Origin: Ehretia macrophylla
Taxonomy: Eukaryota; Streptophyta; Magnoliopsida; Boraginales; Ehretiaceae
Reading direction: 5' to 3'
Assembly: GCA_037974665.1 (NCBI GenBank)
Contig: CM075767.1
Span: forward strand, 6,473,501 to 6,537,500
DNA: 64,000 bases
Shown here piece after piece: positions 31,398-43,329 of the stretch (position 1 is the first letter of the stretch; every line of letters begins with the position of its first letter). The notes under the pieces are model-generated. The model did not search any database and was not told the origin of the DNA. It saw only the letters and a list, made by a program, of their open reading frames with translations. The position numbers and the translations under genes are program-made.

Positions 31398-34300
31398 TGT
31401 CACGCCCTAACCCGGCCTATAAAAGTTAGATTAGGGTGTGATCTAAACATTTAAATCATGTCTCGTACATAATTGTTCATGAAAGTTTAACACTTAACGT
31501 TTAGCCTAGACTCCACAATTTTTCCGGAAAACCGGCAGCATAACGGCTGTAATTGGGCTCTTTAGTTTGACCTAATTCTCTAAACGCCTCAAATTTCATT
31601 TTCAACTAAGATTACTATTTACCATCAATTGAAACGCCTACAAGTTATCTCGAAGTCTCGTTTGATTGATAACCTAGCATAATACTATGTCTCATTTGTT
31701 TGTTAATCCTCATTACAAAAGTATCTGTTAATCTTAGCTTAACAATGAGTACCTGCTTAAGATTGGATAGCTTTATTTTACTTAATCCTTACCTGATACA
31801 TCATAATCCTATGATAAATACTAGCCAGTAACGATAGCAAAACAACCATAGTAGTGTCTATCTAGTTATTATCAGTACAAGCCAAAATTAGACCCCAAAT
31901 TACAACGGCGGTCTTTTACATTACATCAACAAACAACATAAAAGAAATAGTCTTCAAACAACATATTGATCACAAATGGCCATAATCAAGCAAAGCACAT
32001 AGGACAGACAATCATTCCAAGGAATCATCATTAGGCACGTCGTCCTCGGGTACCTGTTCCTGGTCTTCTTCACCTGAGATGATAAAAGAAGGTGAGTCCT
32101 TATGAACTCAGCGAGGGGGAACGAGAAATAGGTTTTGAAACTCATTTTCCGGTTCAATTTATGAAAACCCTTTTTACAAGCATGAATATATCACAAGTAA
32201 GTACATAACATAATATAAAAGTAAAGGAACACAATTACCGGTCTTTCTTCCCTGAGGTCCTCTAGGAACTAAGCGAGAGTACTTATACACATAGTGAAAA
32301 GGATACGGTGAGCTTTTGCTCTCAGTTCATGTCAATATCAGTTGTTGCGGCCGACTTCAAATCACCCCTTATCACGCCAAATGGGTGTACTCCAGATGTA
32401 CCCCGAAATCCTACGACCCAACTTTCTGAGGAAGTCTAGCCCCCAAGCGAGAGAGGGAATTGGACAATGGTAGTCATGGTTGTACCAGCAAGTCGGATGC
32501 CGCCCGGTGTGCGTGAACGCTACCACGCCAGAATGAAAGGTTGCAACCTTGTATGCAATGCACATTTATGACATTTAATACATCACATTTGGAGGACAAC
32601 AAAGTAGGTTGCCTCCAAGCAGTCATAGGATTGCACATTGACAAGTAAACAAGCGAAGCACAATATGACAAGTAATTTCACTTGAGAAGCACATGGAGTT
32701 ATATGAATATTAAACGGGCAGCCATGTAATGCATGTAAATCAAGTCATATAACTCACTTCGAAGTTCACGTAATCAAATAACAAGATTATTCGACATGCA
32801 ACGACATCTACGTGGGTCTGGGTGCAAGATAGGCCGATTTATCAACATGTAATCATCGAAATCATATTTAGGGCTACAAGGGCAACTACGGGCAGCCTAC
32901 TAAACACATAATCAAACACAATGTCTAAAGGATCAACACTTAGCAAGTTTACCTAGTGACTAGGGTTCCAATTCGTGCTTACCCGTGCAATTAAACCCCA
33001 AGTCATCTTGTAATTAAGCTCAAGCCATATATTAATTAAATTAAACACCCTCAAGCACTCAAAACAGTCCACACAACATCCAATGCCACAATCTCAAGCA
33101 TTTAATACAACAAGAGAACTACAATAATTTTTCTAAGCTTGTCACTAAGGGAAACCCTCACTGCAATGGACTGTCTTCCCACAATTATTAAGACAAGCAA
33201 AAAATCTCCAATTCCAGTGAACAAGATGTCAAATTAAATATTAAGGAGTGAACTAAATTCAAAAACAAACCTTGCATCATTTGGAGTTCGGGTTCAATAG
33301 TTATAGCCAAAACAGTGACACTACACAAAACTGTCCAGATTTGCACACATTTCAATACTTGTCGTTTTTGAGGGCTTTCGGGTCAGATTTAGCCTTAGTC
33401 CATTTCTGAACAAAATGTCCAGAACTGAAAAATCTAGCAGTACACCAAATTTCATACATTTTGGATCTCATTTTATAAGTCAAAACTGGTTTGTTCTACA
33501 AGGTCAGTGAATCTGCCAAAACCTGCTTCATTTTTCAAGACTTTTCAGATTTTGACACATTTCAATAATTTGCCATTTTGAGGACCTTAGAGTCAAAATT
33601 AGCTTTGGCCTATTTCTGTGACAAATGTTCAGAACTGGCAAAACTAGTTACCTACCAATTTTTATGCATTTTTAATATCATTTACCTAGCCAAACTCATA
33701 TTGCACCAACAAGTCAGAAAACTGTCCCATACGCGATTTCATCCAACATCTCACTTTAGCTAAATATCTTGCCATGCATGTTTATAAAAGCTCATGAACA
33801 CACATATATCTCAAGTACAGAAGTAAAGATAGAAATTTAAGGGCATGCATGTGGTTTTTGAAAGATTTTCAAGAAGTTTTAGCCCTCACCTTAGCAAAAC
33901 AACAAGAAGATGCACAAGGCTATTGATGGTTGCACAAGATTGACTCTTTTCCTTGCTTAGCCGAGACACCACTCGATTTTCTCTAATTTTCCTAAGCCGA
34001 AACGGAGATTCAAAGAGCTTGCATGTGTGTTTCTTGCAACCTAGCTTGCTTAGTCGAGCTCCTTAGCTTCTTGCATGCCTTGATGAACCATGGAGTGATA
34101 AAAATAAGCTATGGAGTGTAGAAACTCAGCCAAGGCCGAGAGAGAGAGAGAAGAATGAGAGGGAGAGAGAAAATGAAGGAAAAATGAAAGCTTTTGCAAG
34201 GTTTGAAGCATGTGTCGGCCTTCAGCCTTGCAATTTCAGATTTTTGTGTCTTCAAGGAGCATTTTTGAATCCTTAGCATGGGCAATTGGGGATGGGTCGA

Positions 34301-34834
34301 GAATGGTGCATTGGGGAGAGTTTTTGAGCCATTTTTTTTATGCATTGTGTCATTAAATTGTCATAGAATGTTTGAGGAATGAATGTTGAAATTAAATTGC
34401 ATGCACAAGGCTCCTAGTGGCCGGCCAAAGATGTGCTCAAATCTGAATTTTTGGTCTTGTTCAAGGCTTATTTTATTGTGTGTTTGGGATATGCAAAGAA
34501 TAAAGAATAAAGAATAAAGAATGTCTAGCTTTTTGTGAGATTTTGTCTTCTAGTGGGTTCAATTAGTAATTTAATATTAGTTAGTGGGATTTGTAGGATT
34601 AATTAATGATCTAGTGCTTCGTGTAAGATACTTTCTTGATTAGCGTGAGGGCACGCTTTCCTAGGTTTAGGGCACGCACTATGAGGTAGGGCACGAACCA
34701 CGAGACGAATGCATGTTTCCCAAGTAAATGCATGCAACCCTAAATGAATGCACGTAATTCAATGCAAGGTACACAAAACGAAACACGATTCTTAAACCTA
34801 GGTCAAGGCACGCAAATCTAGGTCGGGCCTCATA
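31398..34834 (-). repeat. 3' LTR of the Tekay-like element
   Basis: 3,437 bp. In the first ~88 bases (31398 on) against the partner at 39657 I count by eye about 12 transitions and 1 transversion. The inner end reads CCTCATA where the partner has CCTCACA. It includes a ~210-bp internal duplication (33331 and 33541), a GA-rich run (34139-34185) and the cacgtaa-type array (34645-34825). Confidence 0.93.
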
Positions 34835-34852
34835 TCCTCCCCTCCTTAAAAG
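34835..34852 (-). promoter_or_regulatory. Polypurine tract
   Basis: Minus strand cttttaaggaggggagga directly before the 3' LTR, following the 'gacgaaattc' phrase common in chromoviruses. Confidence 0.88.
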
Positions 34853-34874
34853 AATTTCGTCCCGAAATTCAATA

Positions 34875-35310
34875 TTACCTTTGAAATAATGGTGGATACT
34901 GTTGCTCCATCTGCTCTCGCCTTTCCCACGTTGCTTCTTCAACTCCATGATGATCCCACAACACTTTCACCATCGGTATAGATTTGCTGCGCAACTCCCG
35001 ATCTTGCTGGTCTAGGATCCGAATGGGCTTCTCTTCATAAGACAAGTTCTCCCGAAGCTGCAACGGCTCTGGCGCCAAGACATGCGATGGATCAGGGTGA
35101 TACTTCCGTAGCATAGAAACATAAAAGACGTCGTGAATATTGGAGAGGTTTTGGGGTAGTGCTAGGCGATACACCAATTTGCCAACCTTCTCAGTTATCT
35201 CAAATGGTCCTACAAACCTCGGGCTCAAGTTTTCACCCTTGCCGTGCTTAATCAGTCCCTCCGAGGTGATATCTTCAAGAACACCTTGTCGTTGACCTCA
35301 AACTCTAGGC
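34875..35310 (-). pseudogene. Integrase C-terminus with chromodomain-like tail
   Basis: The open stretch 35228-34875 (117 aa) has LSPRFVGPFEI-type sequence (SPRFVGPFEITEKVG at the N-terminus), then FYVSMLRKYHPDPSHVL, then PIRILDQQDRELRSK and PMVKVLWDHHGVEEATWE at residues ~70-105. The last two match the chromodomain tail of Tekay/Del integrases, which targets insertion to heterochromatin. It is one frame off from the integrase core because of an indel at about 35230-35312. Confidence 0.85.
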
Positions 35311-35311
35311 T

Positions 35312-36440
35312 CTATCTCCGTCGGTCTTCATAACTTTTCTGCCTGCTCTGGGCGGTAAGCATCCGTTTCCGGATGAGGTGGATATTATCAACAGTTTTCA
35401 TAAGTTCAGGTAGAAGGGTTGGGTCAAAAGTCTTCGTCTCACCTACTTCATCCCAGTGAATTAGGGATCGACACTTATGTCCATACAATGCCTCAAATGG
35501 GGCCATCCCGATAGTGGCTTGATAACTATTATTATAAGCGAACTCCGCTAGAGACAGATATTTCTCGCAACCTTTCCCGAAGTCTAAAATACATGCCCTC
35601 AGCATATCCTCCAAAATCTGAATAGTTCTCTCCGATTGTCCATCAGTCTGAGGGTGATAAGCCGTGCTGAAACTCAACTTTGTTCCCAAAGCTTCTTGCA
35701 ATCTCTTCCAAAATCGGGAGGTAAAACGAGGATCCCTATCCGATACAATATTCACAGGCATCCCGTGCAATCTTACAATCTCCGCCACATACATATCTTT
35801 CAATTTCTCCGGACTATCCTCCTTGTTCATCGGTAAGAAGTGTGCCGACTTAGTCAATCTATCCACTATGACCCAAACGGCGTCATGACCCTTTTGTGAC
35901 CTGGGCAGGTCCATAACAAAGTCCATAGTTATATGCTCCCATTTCCATTGAGGAATCTCCAACGGCTGTAGTAAACCTGCTAGTCGCTGATGTTCCGCTT
36001 TGACTCTCTGGCAAGTCAAACACCGAGCCACAAACTCTGAAATCTCTCTCTTCATGTTATTCCACCAATAGTGTTGCTTCAAATCCCGGTACATCTTTGT
36101 TCCGCCGGGGTGAATAGTGTATCTTGAATTATGGGCTTCTTCAAGAATCTTCCTTTTAAGCTCTGGCTCATTAGGAACACAAATCCGATTCCTAAAACTC
36201 CAAACACCATCATCATAAAACTTGAAATCTGTGTTGCTTTCTTTAATCTTCTGAAATTGTTTGTCCTTCTGTTGAGCCTCTTGTAATTCAGACAACAAGG
36301 TCGATAGAACCTGTGTAGTGGAAAAAAGTAATCTTTTTCGAGTCAATTATGGTTTCCACAAAAATGCTTCCTCCAACAACTCCTGCACCTTAACTTCCAG
36401 TTTTGCCATGCTCGCTTTCCTACTTAAGGCATCTGCAACT
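35312..36440 (-). pseudogene. Integrase core of the Tekay-like element
   Basis: The 344-aa open stretch 36346-35312 inserts element cDNA into the host genome. HHCC zinc site: H72, H79, C109 and C112. The catalytic triad is complete: D142 (TMDF), D203 (VSDRDP) and E239 (DGQSER), with exactly 35 residues between the last two. ATIGMAPFEALYG is present near residue 285. A TAA just upstream (FLWKP-stop) separates it from RNase H in the same frame, so only this domain remains open. Confidence 0.92.
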
Positions 36441-37396
36441 ACTATTGGTTTTTAGGGCACATAATTGATTGTGCAGTTATAATCATCCAAAAGCTTCATC
36501 CACCGCATTTGCCTCATGTTCAACTCCTTTTGTGAAAACAAGTATTTCAAGCTCTTGTGATCGGTAAACACCTCAAACTTGCTACCCCACAGATAGTGCC
36601 TCCATTTCTTGAGTGCAAACACAATAGCCGCTAACTCCAAATCATACATCAGGTAGTTCAATTCATATGGCTTCGGTTTCCTAGAGGCATACGCAATCAC
36701 TCTACCATTTTGCATCAACACACAACCCAATCCTTCCTTCGAAGCATCGCTATAGATTACAAAACCCTGACTCCCTTCAGGCAATGCAAGAATAGGTGTA
36801 GTAGTCAATCTTTTCTTCAATTCTTGGAAGCTGTTCTCACACTTATCATCCCACATGAACTTTGTTTTCTTTTGAGTGAGCTTTGTAAGTGGTCCTGCAA
36901 TCTTAGAGAAATCCTTTACGAAACTCCGATAATAGCCGGCTAGACAAAGAAAACTCCGAATCTCCGTAACATTCTCCTGCTTCTTCCAAGACATCACCGC
37001 TTCTATCTTTGCTGGATCCACTGCTATTCCCTCTTGGGATATGATGTGCCCCAAAAATGCAATCTGCTGCAACCAAAATTCGCACTTGCTAAACTTTGCA
37101 TACAATTGATGCTCTTGAATTTTCTGCAGTACCAACCGCAGATGTTGTTCATGCTCTGCCTCGGATTTCGAGTATACCAAAATATCATCAATGAAGATTA
37201 CTACAAATTGGTCCAGGTAGGGTTGAAACACCCTGTGCATCAAGTCCATAAAAGCTGCAGGGGCATTAGTTAGCCCAAATGGCATCACCACATATTCATA
37301 ATGCCCATATCTTGTCCTGAAAGCCGTTTTAGTCACATCCTCCTTTTTGATCTGCAACTGATAGTACCCTTGCCTCAAGTCAAGTTTCGAATACAC
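36441..37396 (-). pseudogene. Reverse transcriptase / RNase H of the Tekay-like element
   Basis: 314 aa open. [12 protein letters not shown] at residue 2, MPFGLTNAP at 38-46, catalytic FIDD at 68-71, and the FLGHIIS block. RNase H carries [26 protein letters not shown] and [11 protein letters not shown]. It ends at TAA in the context NYVP-stop, before VVADALSRK, which is readable beyond in the same frame. The N-terminal palm is in a different frame (37375-38205), apparently through loss of one base near 37385. Confidence 0.92.
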
Positions 37397-38320
37397 TTGG
37401 CTCCTTGAAGTTGATCAAATAACTCATCGAACAGTGGATGTGGGTATTTATTCTTGACGGTCACTTGGTTCAATCCTCGGTAATCGATGCATAGCCTCAA
37501 CGTTCCGTCTTTCTTCTTTACAAATAGGACTGGTGCACCCCACGGAGAAGAACCGGGTTGAACAAACCCTTTCTTCAATAATCCTTGCAATTGGTCCTTC
37601 AATTCTTGTAGCTCGGCTGGTGCCATACGATAGGGAGCTTTAGATATCAGCTGGGTGCTAGGCAATAATTCTATGATGAACTCGATCTCCCGATTTGGGG
37701 GTAAACCGGGCAATTCTTTTGGAAACACATCTGCATAATCTTTAATCACTGGCATCTCTTCTAACTTAGCTTTGTCCGACGGCTTGTTGATGAGGTAAGC
37801 TAAGTATCCACTGCACCCTTTTCTCAAGGACTTCACTACCTTCGTAGATGAAATGATGGAATTTCTGGTAAAATCTCTTCGACCCATTACCTCCAGTATT
37901 GGTTGACCAGGTACCTGGAACGTTACAATCTTCGTCCGACAATCTAGTTGGGCATGATGCTTTGCCAACCAGTCCATCCCTAAGATGACCTCATAGTCTC
38001 GAAAAGGTACTACGATAAGATTGGCTGAGAATTCCCTATCCTTAATTTGGATTTTACATGCTTTACAAGCTGAGCTAGTAACAAGTTTAGAACCCATCAG
38101 AGTACTAACTTCTACTTCGTAAGGCAAACATACAACTCGTAGTTTCACACGTTGCACACATAAGGGAGTAATAAATGAATGAGTAGCACCCGGATCAATT
38201 AGCACCCTAACAGGTTGATTCAGTATGAAGAATGTACCTTCAACAACAGCGGTCTCATCTGGAAGCTTCTCGCACTCAATAGCATAAGCTCGAGCCTGAA
38301 CTCTAGGAACTGGAGTCTTG
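37375..38320 (-). pseudogene. Protease and N-terminal reverse transcriptase of the Tekay-like element
   Basis: 276-aa open stretch 38205-37375. The protease begins with [11 protein letters not shown], where Pro replaces the usual Ser/Thr of the catalytic D-S/T-G, so activity is doubtful; the second block VILGMDWL follows at about residues 74-81. Then the linker (SGYLAYLIN), [49 protein letters not shown] and [10 protein letters not shown], the reverse-transcriptase N-terminus. It breaks off in another frame after LQGAK. Confidence 0.9.
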
Positions 38321-39384
38321 CCTCTACCAGTTGGTTAGCCCCGATTCTGTCCTGCTTGCCATTTAGGGCAATCCTTGATCTGATGCTGATCACTGCCACA
38401 TCTCACACATCGTCCTGACTTCTTCTAGCACTGGGCCTCGGTATGCCCCTTCTTGTCATAGTAAGAACAGTTGACAGACTGAGTAGCAAGTGAACTACCT
38501 GTGGATCCTCGGGTGGAAGAGGTTGATGGCGCTTTAGTCGGGCCACGGTTATTCACTGGTTTGTTCTGGTTCTGACCCTGATTACGACTCTGACTCTGGA
38601 ATTTCCTCTGTTGAGCTGGAGGCTAGTATGGTTTCTTGTTCGGTTGACTCGAACCGGCTCTATCAAGTTTTCTCTTCTCAACTCGAGAAGCAGCAGCAAA
38701 GAGAGCAGAATAGGTATCAAAGTCATGTGAAGCCAACTGGTCCTGAATCTCTGGCCTCAATCCCGTAGTAAATTTCCACATCTTCGTCTCTGGAGTACTG
38801 ACCATGTATTGAGCATAGCAGGATAGTCGGTCAAAACGAGCCTCGTACTAGGCCACTGTCATATTACCCTAGTTCAAGTGCATGAATTCCTCAATCCGCT
38901 TCTGCCTGAAAACTGCAGGTACATATTTCTCCTTGAATACCTTAACGAAATTACCCCACAAGCGAGGGGTCTGATCAGTTTCCCACAGTGTTTCCACAGT
39001 GTACCACCAATGCTCAGCATCCCCATGCAACAGAAACACGAAAAACTCCACCGTTTCTTCATCAGTATAATCAAGTGGTCTGAAAATACTCTCGATCTCA
39101 GATAGCCAAGCCTCTACTTTATCATCATCAGCTTCCCCGTGGAATTTGGACGGGCAAAAGTCAAGGAACTCCCTCATTCTGCTATGTCTCCCATGGTTAC
39201 CATCATTCCTGTTGTTGTTGTTGTCGGCTTCACGTGCATCTTGACGCTTCATAAATCATGATACGCGATCCATGGCATTCGCCATCATGTTAAACATAGC
39301 TATGCCAGGATTAGTTTGATAAGCATCTCCGGTCTCTTGGGGCTCATCGCTCCTATTAGTAGTGTGGGTACTAGGGCCAGCCAT
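38321..39384 (-). pseudogene. Gag of the Tekay-like element
   Basis: ATG at 39384 (MAGPSTHTTNRS). One frame holds the capsid core (EFLDFCPSKFHGEADDDKVEAW, residues ~70 on; FRPLDYTDEETVEF), a second block (YEARFDRLSCYAQYM) and a Gln/Asn-rich tail. Two zinc knuckles end it: CSYYDKKGHTEAQC, with Tyr at the second Cys, and an intact CVRCGSDQHQIKDC near 38370-38410. Six in-frame stops; five are TAG/TAA in Gln-like contexts and one (RVS-stop-FM) fits CGA to TGA. No frameshift is apparent. Confidence 0.88.
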
Positions 39385-39628
39385 CTATAGGCACAGATTA
39401 CGATGCACAATTTATCGAAATGCGACAAACAAGAATTTAATGCATAAGATATGCAACATAATATAGATACACAATTCTAAAAACAATTAAGACATGTTAA
39501 TCACTAAAGCACATAGAACATAGAAGGCACATTTAACATTATCACACAATAACATATAGACAAGTCATTCTAATTACCTTAGGGCTCTACCCATGGTCCG
39601 AGAGTTAAACCCGGCTTAAGCAATCTAA

Positions 39629-39640
39629 GCTCTGATACCA
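39629..39640 (-). promoter_or_regulatory. Primer-binding site, initiator tRNA-Met
   Basis: TGGTATCAGAGC on the minus strand, 16 bases inside the 5' LTR, which ends (minus) at 39657. The wider gap than in the outer element is unusual but within what chromoviruses show. Confidence 0.9.
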
Positions 39641-39656
39641 TTCTTTTTCTGTAAGG

Positions 39657-42600
39657 TGTCACGTCCCAACTCGGCCTATAAAGGTTAGACTAGGGTATGA
39701 TCTAAACATTCAAGTCATGTCTCATACATAATCATTCATGCAAGTTTAACACTTAACATTTAGCCTAGACTCCACAATTTTTCCGAAAAACCGGCAGCAT
39801 AACGACTGTAATTGGGCTCTTTAGCTTGACCTAATTCTCTAAATGCCTCAAATTTCATTTCCAACTAAGATTACTATTTACCATCAATTGAAACGCATAC
39901 TAGTTATCTCAAAGTCTCGTTTGATTGATAGCCTAGCATGATACTATATCTCGTTTGTTTGTTAATCCTCGTTACAAAAGTACCTGTTGATCTTAGCTTA
40001 ACAATGAGTACCTGCTTAAGATTTGATAGGTTCATTTTACTTAATCCTTACCTGATACTTCATAATCCTATGATAAATACTAGCCAGTAATGACAGCAAA
40101 ACGACCATAGTAGTGTCTATCTAGTTATTATCAGTACAAGCCAAAATTAGACCCCAAATTACAACGGGGGTTTATACATTACAACAACAAGCAACATAAA
40201 AGAAATAGCCTTCAAACAACATATTGTTCACAAATGGCCATAATCAAGCAAAGCACATAGGACAGGCAATCATTCCAAGGAATTATCATTAGGCACGTCG
40301 TCCTCAGGTACCTGTTCATGGTCTTCTTCACCTGAGATGATAAAAGAGGGTGAGTCCTTATGAACTCAGCGAGGGGGAACGATAAATAAGTTTTGAAACT
40401 CATTTTCCGGTTCAACTTATGAAAACCCTTTTTACAAGCATGAATATATCACAAGTAAGTACATAACATAATATAAAAGTAAAGGAACATAATTACCCGT
40501 CTTTCCTCCCCGAGGTCCTCTAGGAACAAAGCGAGAGTATTTATATACATAGTGAAAATGATACGGTAAGCTTTTGCTCTCAGTTCATGTCAGTATCAGT
40601 TGTTGCGGCCGACTTCAAATCATCCCCTTATCACGCCAAATGGGTGTACTCCGGATGGACCCCAAAATCCTACGACCCAACTCTCCGAGGAAGTCTAGCC
40701 CCCAAGCGAGAGAGGGAATTGGACAATAGTAGTCACGGTTGCACCGGCAAGCCCGATGTATGTGAACACTACCACGCCAGAATGAAAGGTTGCAACCTTG
40801 TATGTAATGCATATTTATGACATTTAATATATCACATTTGGAGGACAACAAAGTAGGTTGCCTCCAAGCAGTCATATGATTGGACATTGACAAGTAAACA
40901 AGCGAAGCACGATATGACAAGTAATTTCACTTGAGAAGCACATGGAGTTATATGAATATTAAACGGGCAGCCATGTAATGCATGTAAATCAAGTCATATA
41001 ACTCACTTCGAAGTTCACGTAATCAAATAACAAGATTATTCGACATGCAACGACATCTACGTGGGTCCGGGTGCAAGATAGGCCTATTTATCAACATGTA
41101 ATCATCGAAATCATATTTAAGGCTACAAGGGCAACTACGGGCAGCCTACTAAACACATAATCAAACACAATATCTAAAGGATCAACACTTAACAAGTTTA
41201 CCTAGTGACTAGGGTTCCAATTCATGCTTACCCGTGTGATTAAGCCCCAAGTCATCTTGCAATTAAGCTCAAGCCATGTATTAATTAAATTAAACACCCC
41301 CAAGCACTCAAAACAGTCCACACAATATCCAAATGCCACAATCTCAAGCATTTAATACAACAAGAGAACTACAATAATTTTTCTAAGCATGTCACTAAGG
41401 GAAGCCCTCACTACAATGGACTGTCTTCTCACAAACATTAAGACAAGCAAACAATCTCCAATTCTAGTGAACATGATGTCAAATTAAAGCTTAAGGAGTG
41501 AACTAAATTCAGAAAATAACCTCGCATCATTTGGAGTTCGGGTTCAATAGTTATAGCCAAAACAGTGAGACTACACAAAACTGTCCAGATTTGTACACAT
41601 TTCAATACTTGTCATTTTTGAGGGCCTTAGGGTCAGATTTATCCTTAGTCCATTTCTGACAAAAATGTCCAAAACTGAAAAATCTAGTATCACAACAAAT
41701 TTCATGCATTTTGGATATCATTTACTAAGTCAAAACTGGTTTGTTCTACAAGGTCAAGGAATATGCTATAACCTGATTCATTTTTCCAGACTTTCCAGAT
41801 TTGGACACATTTTAATAATTTGCCATTTTGAGGACCTTAGAGTCAAAATTATCTTTGGCCTATTTCTTTGAAAAATGTTCAGAACTGGCAAAAATAGTTA
41901 CCTACCAATTTTCACGCATTTTCAACATCATTTACCTAGCCAAAATCATATCGCACCAACAAGTCAGAAAACTGTCCCATACGTGATTTCATCCAACATC
42001 ACACTTTAGCCAAATATCTTGCCATGCATGTTTATAAAAGCTCATGAATACACATATATCTCAAGTACAGAAGTAAAGATAGAAATTTAAGGGCATGCAT
42101 GTGGTTTTTGAAAGATTTTCAAGAAGTTTTAGCCCTTACCTTAGCAAAACAACAAGAAAATGCACAAGACTCTTGATGGTTGCACAAGATTGACTCTTTT
42201 CCTTGCTTAGCCGAGGCACCACTCGATTTTCTTTAATTTCCTAAGCCAAAATGGAGGTTCAAAGAGCTTGCATGTGTGTTTCTTGCAACCTAGCTTGCTT
42301 AGTCGAGTTCCCTAGCTTCTTGCATGCCTTGATGAACCATGAAGTGATGAAGATAAGCTATGGAGTGTAGAAACTTAGCCAAGGCAGAGAGAGAGAGAAG
42401 AATGAGAGGGAGAGAGAAAACGAAGGAAAAATGAAAGCTTTTGCAAGGTTTGAAGCATGTGTCGGCCTTGAGCCTTGCAATTTCATATTTTTGTGTCTTC
42501 AAGGAGCATTTTTGAATCCTTAACATGGGCAATTGGGGATGGGTCGAGAATGGTGCATTAGGGAGAGTTTTTGAGCCATTTTTTTATGCATTGTGTCATT

Positions 42601-43073
42601 AAATTGTCATAGAATGTTTGAGGAATAAATTTTGAAATTAAATTGCATGCACAAGGCTCCTAGTGGTCGGCCAAAGATGTTCTCGAATCTGAATTTTTTG
42701 TCTTGTTCAAGGCTTATTTTATTGTGTGTTTGGGATATGCAAAGAATAAAGAATAAGGAATGTCTAGCTTTTTGTGAGACTTTGTCTTCTAGTGGGTTGA
42801 ATTAGTAATCTAAAATTAGTTTGTGGGATTTGTAGGATTAACTAATGATCTAGTGCGTCGTGTAAGATGATTTCTTGATTAGCGTGAGGGCACGCTTTCT
42901 TAGGTTTAGGGCACGCACTACGAGGTAAGGCACGAACTATGAGACAAATGCACGTTTTTCAAGAAAACGCACGCAACCCTAAATGAATACACGTAATTCA
43001 ATGCAAGGCATACAAAACGAAACACAATTCTTAAACCTAGGTCAAGGCACGCAAATCTTGGTCAGGCCTCACA
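39657..43073 (-). repeat. 5' LTR of the Tekay-like element
   Basis: 3,417 bp, TGTCACGTCCC to GGCCTCACA. Compared with the partner it lacks about ten bases near 40757 and has the same internal ~210-bp duplication (41585 and 41795) and cacgtaa-type units near the right end. Confidence 0.93.
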
Positions 43074-43078
43074 CCAAT

Positions 43079-43308
43079 GCTGCAGGGTTCCTACGTCAGG
43101 GGAAACAGTGTTCTTACAGGCCCCAGTTTCAGCAGGGATCTTATCAATCACAGTCACAGTAAGGCCGACACAGTCTTAGGGTCAGTACAAGCCATGTGTT
43201 GTGAGACCTCAGCAGACTGGTACAGTTGCTTATTCAGCTTCTGCTTCTTCAGGAGGCAGTGTTAGTACCCCGGCACCGCATTGCACTTACTGTAAACATA
43301 AGGGTCAT
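43079..43308 (+). pseudogene. Gag of the outer gypsy element, C-terminal remainder
   Basis: Continues the gag from 31397 after the CCAAT duplication: Gln/Ser/Gly-rich sequence (frames vary) and then the beginning of a zinc knuckle, CTYCKHKGH at about 43282-43308, which is cut before its last Cys. Beyond this point the + strand no longer reads as the outer element until 48637. Confidence 0.8.
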
Positions 43309-43329
43309 TAACACATCACTCCAACCTGA

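Larger units (their letters stand above)
31398..43073 (-). mobile_element. Full-length chromoviral (Tekay/Del-like) gypsy element (TSD CCAAT)
   Basis: 11,676 bp, minus-strand reading: 5' LTR 43073-39657, primer site, gag, protease, reverse transcriptase, RNase H, integrase, chromodomain-like tail, polypurine tract and 3' LTR 34834-31398. CCAAT at 31393-31397 and 43074-43078 duplicates the target, which is the gag of the outer element. Domain order is complete, but stops and two or more frameshifts make it non-autonomous today. It is the youngest large insertion in this nest by position. Confidence 0.95.
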
